From: Parabacteroides sp. PH5-46
GTDB lineage: Bacteria > Bacteroidota > Bacteroidia > Bacteroidales > Tannerellaceae
Assembly: GCF_029892785.1 (NCBI RefSeq)
Contig: NZ_JARXXA010000018.1
Span: 1 to 64,000, forward strand
Direction of reading: 5' to 3'
DNA length: 64,000 bases
Under the pieces are notes generated by a model. The model had not been told where the DNA came from and did no database searches. It saw only the letters and a program-made list of their open reading frames with translations. Position numbers and translations under genes: made by a program. This document shows, piece by piece, positions 7,198-16,430 of this stretch (position 1 is its first letter; each line of letters starts with the position of its first letter).

Positions 7198-9441
7198 TTA
7201 TGGTAGGGTGTCCGGATTTATTTCATAATAATCAAAAGGTTTCCTTTCTTTTGCTACATTAATATATCTTCGGCTGATGACTGGAGTATTCTTGCCTTCC
7301 GGGGAGTACTCGGCAATTAATAGATATCCTCCTTCTTGTTGAGGTAATTCAATCAGACAGGGATGCAGTTTCTTGTTGTAAGCTTCTATTGTAAATGCTA
7401 TATCGGACTGAACTACTGCTTTTCCATTTTTATCCAGCAGTTTTAAAGCCAACTTTCCCTTCGATTGTTCTTTGTTGTCATTTATTCCTATTAGATTGAA
7501 TGCCAATGTGCTGCCTGGAGTGTAGGGTGAGAGGTGTTTGGTGTAGCGTTGATCTACTACATCGACAAATACAGCTTCCGGAGCAAAACAATGTTTGAAC
7601 CATTTGAAAGCGGGAGAAACCTCCAGATCTTTGATGTCGTTAATGAACCAGTCACCGGTAAAGCCATAATTGTTGGTCAGATGGCAGAAGGCGAGTACAC
7701 CGGCAATACCCCTTTCTGCACGTAGCCACTCTGTTTCTAATTGCAACCAATAAGCCTGTAATTCACGGCAGGCATCCGGTGATGAAGCTTTCTCGCCCAA
7801 GTAGTAATTGTAATTATTTACAGTTAGTTTGGATGGTTTGCCGTTCCTCCACAGCCATATCCAGCCGTATTCATTAACCAACTGAGGGACACCTGCATCC
7901 TGGATTGGGCGGAAACCACCTTCCCATGCATTCAGATCACCTAGATTGTAAGGATTGTTTTTGAAATAATCATTCAACTCATCCGAGTGCATCAGTGTTA
8001 AAGCGCGATACGGATGTGGTTCATCCATTTCATCATTGCCCATGTCATCAGAGGTCATATAACCGGTATCCCAGATACGGGTGGGATCTAATTGCTTGAG
8101 TTCCGGTATCAGTGTATTTCCGATAAAGCTATCCCAGTTCTCATTAATAGCATCCCATATCACGATACTTGGGTGGTTACCGTCGCTCCACACCCATTCG
8201 GTATATTCTTTTCGCACCTGATCGTCCCAACCATGATTTTGCCAATAAAACCATTCATTCTGCAATACGATACCATACTCGTCGCACAGGTCATACCAGA
8301 AGTCGGGAACGATACCTACACAAATGCGCATCGCGTTCCAGTCTATTGATTTAGGTAAGTCAACCATCAACTTCTTTACCCATTCTCTGTCCCATACCAA
8401 ATTACGGCAATCCGGGTCTTCAAAGAAACGCTGTAAGGTAATGTTAGATCCCCGCAGATAATATTTATCACCATTAAGCGTAAAGAACTTTCCTCTTTTT
8501 GAGAAATCCCTCATACCAAATCTGGCGGAATATGTATCTATTAACCTGTCTTTTTCGTATACTTCTACTTCCCCTTCGTAAAGGAAAGGAGATTCGGGGG
8601 TCCAGGGTATAGGTTCGTTTAGTTCGATATCCGTTTCAAAATACGTCCGGTTATCTCTTTTAGCTTCACCCTGTATTGTTTTTGTTGCTACAATCCGACC
8701 ACTTGTTTTTTCTTTAATGGTATATTTTATCCGACAGGGATCATACATTACATCAGCATATAACATCTGTGGAGGGTAAGCGCTTAACAAACGGATTTTT
8801 ACCGTTACCTTCTTTTCTGCCAATGAAGGAAGGAACAGTACCTTGTCAACCTTTAGTTTTCCGGTAGCAGTTATAAATACATCATCCCATATCCCCGGCA
8901 GATAATGTATTTTTTCTTTGTCAGTACTTCCGGCGGCTTCACTTGGTAGCCAGGCGCGATCGCCTACCTGAATCAGTATTTCGTTATCTTCACCCCAACG
9001 GACCGCATCGGTAATATTTAGCTCTATTGGTGTGTAACATTCCATATGTCTTCCAATTAGCATACCATTAACGTAAACAACAGTTACGTATTGGCTTTTC
9101 TTTATTGTCAGATATAGCTGCTGCCCTTCCAGTGCTTTGTCAAAACGTACTTTCTTTTTATACCAGCTGTACATTGGAGTATAGTCGCGGTTGAGGAAGT
9201 TGAATTGTTCAACCAGCTCTGTATCTTCCGGCCGTTGAAAGAACTTGTTGTATTGCTCAATACGCGGTGTTGCCAGATGAACTAATCCGGGGACAGGTAT
9301 CTTACGTGTATACTTTTTCGGAGGGAAAGCGGTTTTCGTCTGTTCAAATTCCCATTCACCGTTCAAAGAGATGGTTTTCCTGCCTTCTGCAAAGAGGGTA
9401 AGCGGCAAGACACATAGAAACAATAATATTATCTTTTTCAT
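7198..9441 (-). CDS. Secreted glycoside hydrolase family 2 enzyme
   Basis: A 747-residue GH2-family exo-glycosidase; family activities include beta-galactosidase, beta-glucuronidase and beta-mannosidase. The ATG at 9441 is preferred because it begins a clean signal peptide (MKKIILLFLCVLPLTLFAEG). A sugar-binding jelly-roll (about 20-190), an immunoglobulin-like domain and a TIM barrel follow. The acid/base glutamate is in WDAINENWD and the likely nucleophile in LVNEYGW. It is the last gene of a sugar operon. The neighbouring mannose-6-phosphate isomerase hints at a mannoside, but the two cupin glucose-phosphate isomerases would fit other hexoses, so the substrate is left open. Confidence 0.85.
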   Translation of the reverse strand: MKKIILLFLCVLPLTLFAEGRKTISLNGEWEFEQTKTAFPPKKYTRKIPVPGLVHLATPRIEQYNKFFQRPEDTELVEQFNFLNRDYTPMYSWYKKKVRFDKALEGQQLYLTIKKSQYVTVVYVNGMLIGRHMECYTPIELNITDAVRWGEDNEILIQVGDRAWLPSEAAGSTDKEKIHYLPGIWDDVFITATGKLKVDKVLFLPSLAEKKVTVKIRLLSAYPPQMLYADVMYDPCRIKYTIKEKTSGRIVATKTIQGEAKRDNRTYFETDIELNEPIPWTPESPFLYEGEVEVYEKDRLIDTYSARFGMRDFSKRGKFFTLNGDKYYLRGSNITLQRFFEDPDCRNLVWDREWVKKLMVDLPKSIDWNAMRICVGIVPDFWYDLCDEYGIVLQNEWFYWQNHGWDDQVRKEYTEWVWSDGNHPSIVIWDAINENWDSFIGNTLIPELKQLDPTRIWDTGYMTSDDMGNDEMDEPHPYRALTLMHSDELNDYFKNNPYNLGDLNAWEGGFRPIQDAGVPQLVNEYGWIWLWRNGKPSKLTVNNYNYYLGEKASSPDACRELQAYWLQLETEWLRAERGIAGVLAFCHLTNNYGFTGDWFINDIKDLEVSPAFKWFKHCFAPEAVFVDVVDQRYTKHLSPYTPGSTLAFNLIGINDNKEQSKGKLALKLLDKNGKAVVQSDIAFTIEAYNKKLHPCLIELPQQEGGYLLIAEYSPEGKNTPVISRRYINVAKERKPFDYYEINPDTLP

Positions 9442-9549
9442 GATAGAAGATTTCTTTTTAGAATGATTCGATTTTATCCTATGCAATATTACATTAATAT
9501 ATAGCTTATCCTTTACAGGATTTCAACTAAGAGTTATGTTATTTTATTA

Positions 9550-10983
9550 TTAATCTTTTAATTCTTTGGGCTTTCCGCCATTTTTCCAGTGTTTTTCGAT
9601 CTTTTCAAGCGAAACACCTTTTGTTTCCGGCACAAAATAATATCCCCAAACCAAACCAACTAAGGCAATCAGGCCGTAAAAGAAGAAGGCTCCTGCTGGG
9701 TTTCCAGTTGTTTCGCCCGCAACCGTTAATTCGGTTCCTGGTATGGCTAAAACTTTTACAATCTTGAAAAAAGTAAAAGAGACAATTGTATTGAAAAACC
9801 AGACAGATAGTGATCCTAACGATGATCCTATCCCCCTTACATATTGCGGGAAAACTTCTGAAATGATCAGCCAACCTAACGGACCAATACTTATAGCATA
9901 AAAAGCAACATAGATGAATACCAAACCAATAGCCAGCCATTTGCCTGTTTCACCTAATTGGTTGACGAAGATAAAAGAAGTACTTAGTGCCGCTAATGAA
10001 AGGACGATGCCTGTCATACCTGTAAAGAATAGCTTTCTTCTTCCCAAGCGGTCAACAAAATAAACGGATATAATAGTGGCTAACACATTAACCATTCCGA
10101 CACCAACCGAAGCCCATATTGCTGAAACGGCACCATTGAATCCGGCCATCAGGAAAATTTTTGGGCTGTAATAAATTACGGTATTAATACCGACAAACTG
10201 CTGAAAGAACATAATGCCGATAGCTATAATCAAGGGTGTTCGTAGCCAGGGTTTAAACAACTCTTTCCAGCTGGAGGTGTTTTTTTTGTCTTTTTTCAAC
10301 TCCTCTTCCATTTGTTCTGTGATGATTTCGACAGACTCCTGAGGTTCGATACGCATCAGGATTTTCCGACTTTCTTCAGTTTTACCCTTACTCATCAGCC
10401 AACGTGGGCTTTCAGGCATGAAGCTCATGCCTATAAGTAATATTAACGCAGGAATAACCCCTATATAAAACATCGGACGCCAACACGTAATATCCTGTTC
10501 ATTTGCAAAGAGTAAGTCGGAAAAGTACGAAACCAATATACCGATGGTGATCATCAGCTGGAACATAGACACTAACCTTCCCCGTATTTGTGTCGGAGAT
10601 ATTTCAGCTATATAAAGCGGAACGGCAAAAGAAGAAATACCGATAGCTATACCCAAGAACAGGCGCGAAAGGATGAGGTGATATACATCAGGAGCAAATC
10701 CAGACCACAAAGCGCCGACAGCAAAGATGACCGCTGAGGCCAGTATAACGATTTTCCTACCTAAGAGGTCTGTTACTTTACCACAGAATAAGGCGCCTAG
10801 TATCGCCCCTATCAAACCGGAAGAAGTAACTATTTCTACCATATTATTGTCTATCCCAAAATCTTGCTGAAAGAAAGGGATAGCTCCTGATATGACACCG
10901 GTATCAAAGCCGAAAAGCAATCCACCTGTCGCTGCAATAACGGCAATGACATAGACTAAATTTTTATTGTATGTGTTATTCAT
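9550..10983 (-). CDS. MFS sugar porter
   Basis: A proton-linked monosaccharide transporter of the major facilitator superfamily, about 477 residues with 12 membrane segments. Sugar-porter signatures are visible: GRKIVILASA after helix 2, RGRLVSMFQLMITIG near helix 5, PESPRWL before the central loop, GRRKLF in the second half and PETKGVSLEKIE at the C-terminus. The ATG at 10983 is chosen; the upstream in-frame codon at 11010 is TTG and overlaps the preceding gene. It probably imports the sugar released by the neighbouring GH2 enzyme. No SusC/SusD pair is present, so outer-membrane entry must use something else. Confidence 0.9.
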   Translation of the reverse strand: MNNTYNKNLVYVIAVIAATGGLLFGFDTGVISGAIPFFQQDFGIDNNMVEIVTSSGLIGAILGALFCGKVTDLLGRKIVILASAVIFAVGALWSGFAPDVYHLILSRLFLGIAIGISSFAVPLYIAEISPTQIRGRLVSMFQLMITIGILVSYFSDLLFANEQDITCWRPMFYIGVIPALILLIGMSFMPESPRWLMSKGKTEESRKILMRIEPQESVEIITEQMEEELKKDKKNTSSWKELFKPWLRTPLIIAIGIMFFQQFVGINTVIYYSPKIFLMAGFNGAVSAIWASVGVGMVNVLATIISVYFVDRLGRRKLFFTGMTGIVLSLAALSTSFIFVNQLGETGKWLAIGLVFIYVAFYAISIGPLGWLIISEVFPQYVRGIGSSLGSLSVWFFNTIVSFTFFKIVKVLAIPGTELTVAGETTGNPAGAFFFYGLIALVGLVWGYYFVPETKGVSLEKIEKHWKNGGKPKELKD

Positions 10984-10999
10984 GGATATTGATGGTTTA

Positions 11000-11800
11000 T
11001 TATGGTTCAAAATGTTTCCAAACGTTTTCCTTTAGCTGCGGACGAGCCACATAAAGGAATCGTTCGGGATTCTCTTCAAAGGCCTTATAAATAGGCTGTC
11101 CTTTTGTTATTCCCAATGCCGAATAATCGCCAGGGCGTTTGCGAATTAACGTTGAAGGTTTATAAGCCGGGTTGGCTTTCCAGATCAGCTCTTTTGTTTC
11201 ATCATATATCGGGAACCAAGCAATGCCGTTGTGCTGGCGTACTCCGTCGTAAATAAAACCATAATCCCTGTCGCACCAAGCGCCGAAGGTTAACGGATTT
11301 TCCAGGTCTGCACTGATTGTTGCGTGTACCCAATAAGGAGGAACAATAACTATATCGCCCGGCTTTGCCAGAACAGCATAACATTTTCCCGGATAGTCTT
11401 CGGCTGTTTCCTGCATATATATGATCGCCTTTCCCGTCCATATCTCGTAAATTTCAGGGGTTGACCATCCGCTATATGCCGATATTTTGTGTATATGCCC
11501 TTGGCTGCGTACCGGTTCTTGCCCTAGTGTTCCTGCGGCATACGTAACAACTCCGAATAGTAGATGCAGGGATTCGAGCAACTCTTTATCTTTCTTTTTT
11601 CCAACATCCATGGCGATTGAATAAACTACTTCAGGTCCTGTACAGGAAGGGTTCATAAGGCTTTTTCTGATATCGTCGAGACGGCGGTTTTCCGGTTCAG
11701 GACCAAATACATCTTCCCCATAGATGAAACCGATACCCGAAGAATGTGGCCTAATGTCGATTCCATTATCAAATATTTTTTCAGGCTTCATGGCGGACAT
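11000..11800 (-). CDS. Cupin-type phosphoglucose isomerase-like protein (266 aa)
   Basis: A member of the archaeal-type cupin glucose-6-phosphate isomerase family, which interconverts glucose-6-phosphate and fructose-6-phosphate with a bound metal. The metal-site pattern is visible in the middle: GHIHKISAYSGWSTPEIYEIW supplies His-x-His and Glu, and PPYWVHATIS supplies the last His. It overlaps the upstream mannose-6-phosphate isomerase gene by 20 bp, so translation is coupled. A smaller paralogue is encoded in the same operon at 14500-15057, and having both suggests two different substrates. An alternative start is the ATG at 11791. Confidence 0.8.
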   Translation of the reverse strand: MSAMKPEKIFDNGIDIRPHSSGIGFIYGEDVFGPEPENRRLDDIRKSLMNPSCTGPEVVYSIAMDVGKKKDKELLESLHLLFGVVTYAAGTLGQEPVRSQGHIHKISAYSGWSTPEIYEIWTGKAIIYMQETAEDYPGKCYAVLAKPGDIVIVPPYWVHATISADLENPLTFGAWCDRDYGFIYDGVRQHNGIAWFPIYDETKELIWKANPAYKPSTLIRKRPGDYSALGITKGQPIYKAFEENPERFLYVARPQLKENVWKHFEP

Positions 11801-13541
11801 AGGCTTTTATGGTTGCACATGTTTTTCCTTCTGATTCACCATATGGACGAATCGTATATTGCTCTACTGCTGCAGGTATAATGAATGTTTCTGCATAGTG
11901 GACAATAAAGGGCTCGAAAGCTTCCGTCGGACTTTCTATGATTACCTCTCTTCCTTCTACCAGATTGAGAACATTGACACTATTGTTTGTATGATGAAGT
12001 ACCGGACGCGAGAACCAATGACGCCGTGTTTCGATAAATTCCTGCTCATGCAATCCGGTTTTCTCTTCCAATATGCCTTCTCCTTCCCGGATTAAGGTAA
12101 AGTTATTCACTAACTCCTGCTTCACCCATGATTCTGTACGGCTCCATTGGATTACGTTTTCTCCATGCGCTATATTGATAGGACGGGGTTTTCCATCTAG
12201 GCCAAGTCGTCCCCAGTCCCAAAGTTTGAACGTGAAAATGAAAGGAGTTGCGCTGATTTCCAATACCAAACTGTTTTTTCCCGAACAATGTATCGTACCT
12301 CCCGGGATTAGCAGATGATCATGTTTTTTTACAGGATACACTCCAACATGCTTTTCCGCATCAAAGAATCCGCTATCCTGAGCTTCTTTTAATTCTGTAA
12401 TCATCTTTTCCGGACAAACATCTTCTTTTAAACCGAGATAGACCACAGCATCTTCGCCTGCATCAATCAGATAGTAACTTTCATCTTGCGTATAATGCAT
12501 GCCAAACTTTTCTTGTATGTATTCGGTTAACGGATGTACTTGCAGGCTAAGATTTCCTCCCCCCATTGTATCAAGAAGGTCAAAACGGATCGGAAACTCA
12601 TCGCCAAACCGCCCATACACAGGCGTTCCTAGCAGTTGTTTTGGATAGGCGAAGACCAGATTGATAGAAGGTATTTCAATCGTCGTTTTGCCGAATCCAA
12701 GTAATAAGCTATTTTCTTCCGGTACGCAATCAAAACACCAGGCATAATTGTCAGCAGAGTGATCGAGATTACATACTTCTTTCATCCATTGTCCTCCCCA
12801 AGGTCCCGGATCAAAGAATGGAACAACGCGAAACGGTTGTTTCGAGACTTTTTGTAAACCTTTCCATATGTTTGTAGCCGAGAGCATTTTGGGAGAACCG
12901 GGAATATTGGTATCCAGGACATAATCCCATCGCTTCATCAGTTTTTTCTTGAGGCGGTCGCATACACGCCAGTCAACAAAAAACGCACGTTTATATTGCA
13001 AAGACGGACGTTCCTGCTTGTTCTCTACTCCTATATTGCTTATTTCGTTCCTACGAAAACGTTGTTGTATTTCCCAGCGAGCCATATCTGCATAGATCAG
13101 AACGTCTGCATCTTGGTATACATAACTAGCTCCTGTTCCGTAAACAATAGTTGTTCCATCTTGTGAAGCAATTTGCTGGCGGATATCTGCTGTTTTTCCT
13201 TCATGAAAGAAGCGCTCTATCGTGTGGCGGGTCATATAACCGAATATCTCATCGTCGGTAATGTCTTCATGAAAAAAGGCATTAATCTCCTGTTCAGACA
13301 GCATGGCGCCGGAAGAAAGAATAATTCTTTCCTTTCCAAAGGCATGTTGTAAAGCTGCTATTATTTCATGATCAAGTACACCCTGATAACATTCAATCAC
13401 TACCTTTTTGGCGGATTTATCTATCCGGCTTAACAGTGATTTGATTTCATCCGTGATGGAGTGCCAGCCAGACCAGCATCCTGCTTCATTATCCGATACC
13501 TGTATAATCGGAGTTTTGTCGTAATTAGACAATTGTATCAT
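11781..13541 (-). CDS. Class I mannose-6-phosphate isomerase, long form
   Basis: Converts mannose-6-phosphate to fructose-6-phosphate in the cytoplasm. The protein has 586 residues, well above the usual 310-400 of class I enzymes. The catalytic cupin occupies roughly residues 215-580, with zinc ligands visible in LQVHPLTEYI, HYTQDESYY and PGGTIHCSG. The N-terminal 200 residues are an extra domain of unclear function (IECYQGVLDHEIIAALQ, IVYGTGASYVYQDADVLIYADMARWEIQQRF) faintly like a nucleoside-kinase fold but without a P-loop that I can see. It lies between the ROK kinase and the cupin isomerase. Confidence 0.85.
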   Translation of the reverse strand: MIQLSNYDKTPIIQVSDNEAGCWSGWHSITDEIKSLLSRIDKSAKKVVIECYQGVLDHEIIAALQHAFGKERIILSSGAMLSEQEINAFFHEDITDDEIFGYMTRHTIERFFHEGKTADIRQQIASQDGTTIVYGTGASYVYQDADVLIYADMARWEIQQRFRRNEISNIGVENKQERPSLQYKRAFFVDWRVCDRLKKKLMKRWDYVLDTNIPGSPKMLSATNIWKGLQKVSKQPFRVVPFFDPGPWGGQWMKEVCNLDHSADNYAWCFDCVPEENSLLLGFGKTTIEIPSINLVFAYPKQLLGTPVYGRFGDEFPIRFDLLDTMGGGNLSLQVHPLTEYIQEKFGMHYTQDESYYLIDAGEDAVVYLGLKEDVCPEKMITELKEAQDSGFFDAEKHVGVYPVKKHDHLLIPGGTIHCSGKNSLVLEISATPFIFTFKLWDWGRLGLDGKPRPINIAHGENVIQWSRTESWVKQELVNNFTLIREGEGILEEKTGLHEQEFIETRRHWFSRPVLHHTNNSVNVLNLVEGREVIIESPTEAFEPFIVHYAETFIIPAAVEQYTIRPYGESEGKTCATIKAYVRHEA

Positions 13542-13556
13542 AAACTAATTCTTCTT

Positions 13557-14495
13557 TTATTGATGTGTAAGACGATATTCCAGTCCTAGTAATGCGGCAT
13601 TTTCCGAAAGCTCAGCCGGCACGATCGGGACTTTCTCTGAAGGACACCAAGCTAGCCGGTAGACCTTTTCCTTTATGTAAGGGATTATAACTTCGGCACT
13701 GTTCATAACACCTCCGCCTAAAATTAATACTTCAGGATCATAAGCATGGATATATGTTATGATAGCTGCACTCCAAACATCCATACATTCGTTCCTGAGC
13801 AACAATGCATCATCATCTCCGTCTGTAGCCATTTGAAAAATTTCTTTAAAAGTGATTTGTCCGGCCATTTCTTTGAATGAGTCTGACAGATCCGGATGTT
13901 GTCGGATAATTACAGGCAAGAAAAAGGAAGAGGCAAGTGCTTCCGCACAACCTTTGTTTCCACATGAGCAACTTCGTCCTTTATAATCAAGTACGAAATG
14001 CCCCCCCAAGGAGCCTGCCTGAAAATGTTGGCCGTAAAGTACTTTTCCGTCAATGACTACACCGGTACCTATTCCGGTCCCGATGGTCATCATTACTACA
14101 TTATTCTTCCCTCTCGCTGCCCCCTGGTACCATTCTCCTATAACAGCCAAACGGGCATCATTGTCCATATGAAAGGGAATATCCCAGTTTTCCTTTGCCC
14201 ATTTCTCCAAGTCAAACGAGCAAGCGTCATCGTATTTCTCATTTGTTGAGATAACTCTATTGTTTGTCGGGTCAACTAATCCGGGAAAAGCCAGTCCGAT
14301 TCCACTTATTTGCTCCAATCCTATATTTTTCCTCGACAAGATTACCTCTACTGCTTTTTTAATGCGGGGAAGGTTAGATTTTAAACCCATTGAACGTTCT
14401 GATTCCAGACGAATACAGTCTATAATTCCCCCATTATATAACAGTCCGATTTTTACGACGGTTCCTCCCAAGTCTATTGCTATCGTATATTTCAT
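13557..14495 (-). CDS. ROK-family sugar kinase
   Basis: A 312-residue ROK-family protein that probably phosphorylates the imported hexose. It has the ATP-phosphate motif DLGGTVVKIG at the N-terminus, the second GTGIGTGVVIDG loop near residue 140, and the ROK zinc signature with CSCGNKGCAEA. There is no N-terminal helix-turn-helix, so it is a kinase rather than a ROK repressor. It sits between the two isomerase blocks, consistent with transport, phosphorylation and isomerisation of one sugar. Sugar specificity cannot be read from the sequence. Confidence 0.9.
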   Translation of the reverse strand: MKYTIAIDLGGTVVKIGLLYNGGIIDCIRLESERSMGLKSNLPRIKKAVEVILSRKNIGLEQISGIGLAFPGLVDPTNNRVISTNEKYDDACSFDLEKWAKENWDIPFHMDNDARLAVIGEWYQGAARGKNNVVMMTIGTGIGTGVVIDGKVLYGQHFQAGSLGGHFVLDYKGRSCSCGNKGCAEALASSFFLPVIIRQHPDLSDSFKEMAGQITFKEIFQMATDGDDDALLLRNECMDVWSAAIITYIHAYDPEVLILGGGVMNSAEVIIPYIKEKVYRLAWCPSEKVPIVPAELSENAALLGLEYRLTHQ

Positions 14496-14499
14496 AAGT

Positions 14500-15057
14500 T
14501 TACACCAATTGTGGGATACCTTCTACTTCCATTAGTCGTGCGGAAAAACCGTTTTGGGCAATTTCTTCGTAATTATGTCCGGCATCCGACGGCCAACAGG
14601 CTCCAAATGAAAGGACTGTGTTGCCTGTATTGGCTACTCTGTGTGCCACTCCTCCTGGAATGTAATGGAGGCTGCCGAGAAACATCTTTTCTCCCCACGT
14701 ATTACGCTGGCGATCCATTAGAATCAAAACCCCTTCCCCTTCAATACCCCAGTAATACTCAGCCCGGTCGTCTTGTGCATGGAAATGCCCTTTTGTCATG
14801 AAGTATTCCAGTCCTATCTTTCCGGGATAAATGTGTGTGATACCAAAATTCAGGGCTCCCATTGTTCCTTCCTTCTCCGGGAGATAACAATAGACTTCGT
14901 AGAGTAATGTTTCCGGTGCTATTGTTTCGTACGATTGTTTATCCTGGAAAATATCTTTCAGGTCTGCTAATGTCCGATTGCTTTTTTCCACCTCATCCCC
15001 TATAAGGAGTTCACGGACAAACAGAAGAGGAGGATTTACAATTTCAAGTGTTTTCAT
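14500..15057 (-). CDS. Cupin-type phosphoglucose isomerase-like protein (185 aa)
   Basis: A short cupin of the glucose-6-phosphate isomerase family. The metal site is clear: KGHFHAQDDRAEYYW gives His-x-His and Glu, and PGGVAHRVANTG gives the last His. The ATG at 15057 (MKTLEIVNPP) is chosen because the longer frame would add a cysteine-rich stretch that covers the promoter. It is the first gene of the sugar operon, 107 bp after the AraC gene and 4 bp before the ROK kinase gene. It is a paralogue of the 266-residue cupin at 11000-11800. Confidence 0.8.
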   Translation of the reverse strand: MKTLEIVNPPLLFVRELLIGDEVEKSNRTLADLKDIFQDKQSYETIAPETLLYEVYCYLPEKEGTMGALNFGITHIYPGKIGLEYFMTKGHFHAQDDRAEYYWGIEGEGVLILMDRQRNTWGEKMFLGSLHYIPGGVAHRVANTGNTVLSFGACWPSDAGHNYEEIAQNGFSARLMEVEGIPQLV

Positions 15058-15100
15058 ATATGTTCTTTTTACAATACAAACGATACATTCTTTAGTATTG

Positions 15101-15151
15101 CAAAAATAACAGGATCGGTTATGCAAATAGTTTGTTATTTTTCCGAATAAC
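15101..15151 (-). promoter_or_regulatory. Promoter box and palindrome of sugar operon
   Basis: TATTTTTG (15101-15108, minus) matches TAnnTTTG and lies 43 bp before the first operon gene. Just upstream is the inverted repeat GTTATT-TTTCCG-AATAAC (15134-15151), a possible operator for the adjacent AraC protein or the end of the araC message. The TTTG at 15124-15127 is only 15 bp from the minus-7 box, shorter than usual. Confidence 0.4.
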
Positions 15152-15164
15152 TATGGTATTCTAT

Positions 15165-16049
15165 CTATAAAGCTTGTTTCTTACTAACTCCATATTTCTT
15201 TTGGAACTCTGATGGTAACATATTGGTAGACTTTTTGAATTGGTTGATAAAGTTGGATAAATTGTTGAATCCGGATTCCATACTTATCGTTGAAATTTTC
15301 ATTTTACCTTCAATCAGTAGTTTTTTTGCATGTCCAATCCTCATGTCATTCAGGTATTCAATAAAGGTTTTTTTTGTACGTTCTTTGAAGTAGCGACAGA
15401 ATGCTGTAGGGGTAAGGCCAACAAGGCTTGCTACTTCTTCCAGTTTTATTGTTGTGGTAAAATTGGTTACCATGTATTTATATACTTTATTAAACCGTTC
15501 AAAGTCATCAGAGTTGATTGATTCGGTAAAGCCCACACTGCTTAGAATTTCATACTCGTTTGTTGTTGCCATCATTTCTAGTAATGTAATAAGTTCAATT
15601 ACTTTTTGTGCCCCAGTGCTATTGGCAGATTGTTCAATGAATTGGGCTATTCTTTTTTTTGATTCGCCGATAAACTTTAATCCTCTGCGTGAACGTTCGA
15701 TCAGTTCACGGATATTTGCCATCTCAGGCAAACGTATCAGGTTAGGCTCCAATATCTCCCGCTTGAAGAATAGACAAATACAAGTAGCGCGTAATCCGGA
15801 TTCCTTATTAAAGTAAATGTCATCATTACGCCATTCGTGAGGAAGACGTGGCCCTATCATACAAACATCACCTTCAATATAGCCCTCCAGATGGTCGCCA
15901 ACGAATCTTGTTCCGGCTCCACGCATGATATACATGATCTCAATGGCTGGATGGTAATGCCATGGCACAATGAAATGAGGCAAATCCTCTATATAGTAGT
16001 GGATGTGGCTATCTATAGGAAATGGTAATTCTTGAAATAGGGGTTTCAT
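15165..16049 (-). CDS. AraC-family transcriptional regulator
   Basis: A 294-residue regulator with an N-terminal cupin sensor (HYHPAIEIMYIMRGAGTRFVGDH, about 27-50) and a C-terminal pair of helix-turn-helix motifs (about 190-290: IKLEEVASLVGLTPTAFCRYFKERT, then ISTISMESGFNNLSNFINQFKK). It most likely activates the sugar operon directly downstream on the same strand when its ligand is present. A minus-strand TATTTTTG box lies 67 bp upstream of its ATG, and a short hairpin with T-runs sits in its leader. Confidence 0.9.
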   Translation of the reverse strand: MKPLFQELPFPIDSHIHYYIEDLPHFIVPWHYHPAIEIMYIMRGAGTRFVGDHLEGYIEGDVCMIGPRLPHEWRNDDIYFNKESGLRATCICLFFKREILEPNLIRLPEMANIRELIERSRRGLKFIGESKKRIAQFIEQSANSTGAQKVIELITLLEMMATTNEYEILSSVGFTESINSDDFERFNKVYKYMVTNFTTTIKLEEVASLVGLTPTAFCRYFKERTKKTFIEYLNDMRIGHAKKLLIEGKMKISTISMESGFNNLSNFINQFKKSTNMLPSEFQKKYGVSKKQAL

Positions 16050-16430
16050 GGTTGATAGATCTATGTAATTATGTTATATTGATAAAAAAGACTTAATGAA
16101 GTCGATTTTTTGATACAAAAATATAAATTATATCCAAATATACTCTATGTTCTCTTAATAAACATTGCTAGGGATAAAAAGTCTGCGTGCATTTTTTTGA
16201 CATATTAATATGTGCGAACATGCGAACAGAACTTATCAATAATAACTTTTTATTTGCTTTTTCTTTTGATAGAATTATATGGAAAAATTCTTGGAATAAT
16301 AAAAAAAGGTTAAAAAATTATCTTATATTGCAGAAAATGGACAATTGATTTTGATATATGATGCGAAAAATTATATATTTGCACAGTTGCATATTTTTTA
16401 TAATAAATAACCTTAAAACAGCATTGTTTG
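16050..16430. other. Divergent promoter region between araC and fimbrial operon
   Basis: There is no coding region. It contains the araC minus-7 box TATTTTTG (16116-16123, minus), a 5-bp GACTT-AATG-AAGTC hairpin (16090-16103) with A/T runs on both sides, a long AT-rich tract, and the fimbrial promoter (16350-16381, plus). I looked for inverted repeats flanking the fimbrial promoter that could make it invertible and saw none. Confidence 0.55.
16350..16381 (+). promoter_or_regulatory. Promoter of fimbrial operon
   Basis: TTTG (16350-16353) and TATATTTG (16374-16381) are 20 bp apart, a near-ideal Bacteroidetes primary promoter. The ATG of the first fimbrial gene is 50 bp downstream of the box. 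Confidence 0.7.

Noticed and set aside
9605-9940. 111-codon frame on the minus strand inside the MFS gene
   Set aside because: It is a shadow frame of the sugar porter with no family pattern or spacing of its own.
16350-16381. Invertible fimbrial promoter
   Set aside because: No flanking inverted repeats and no nearby recombinase gene were seen.
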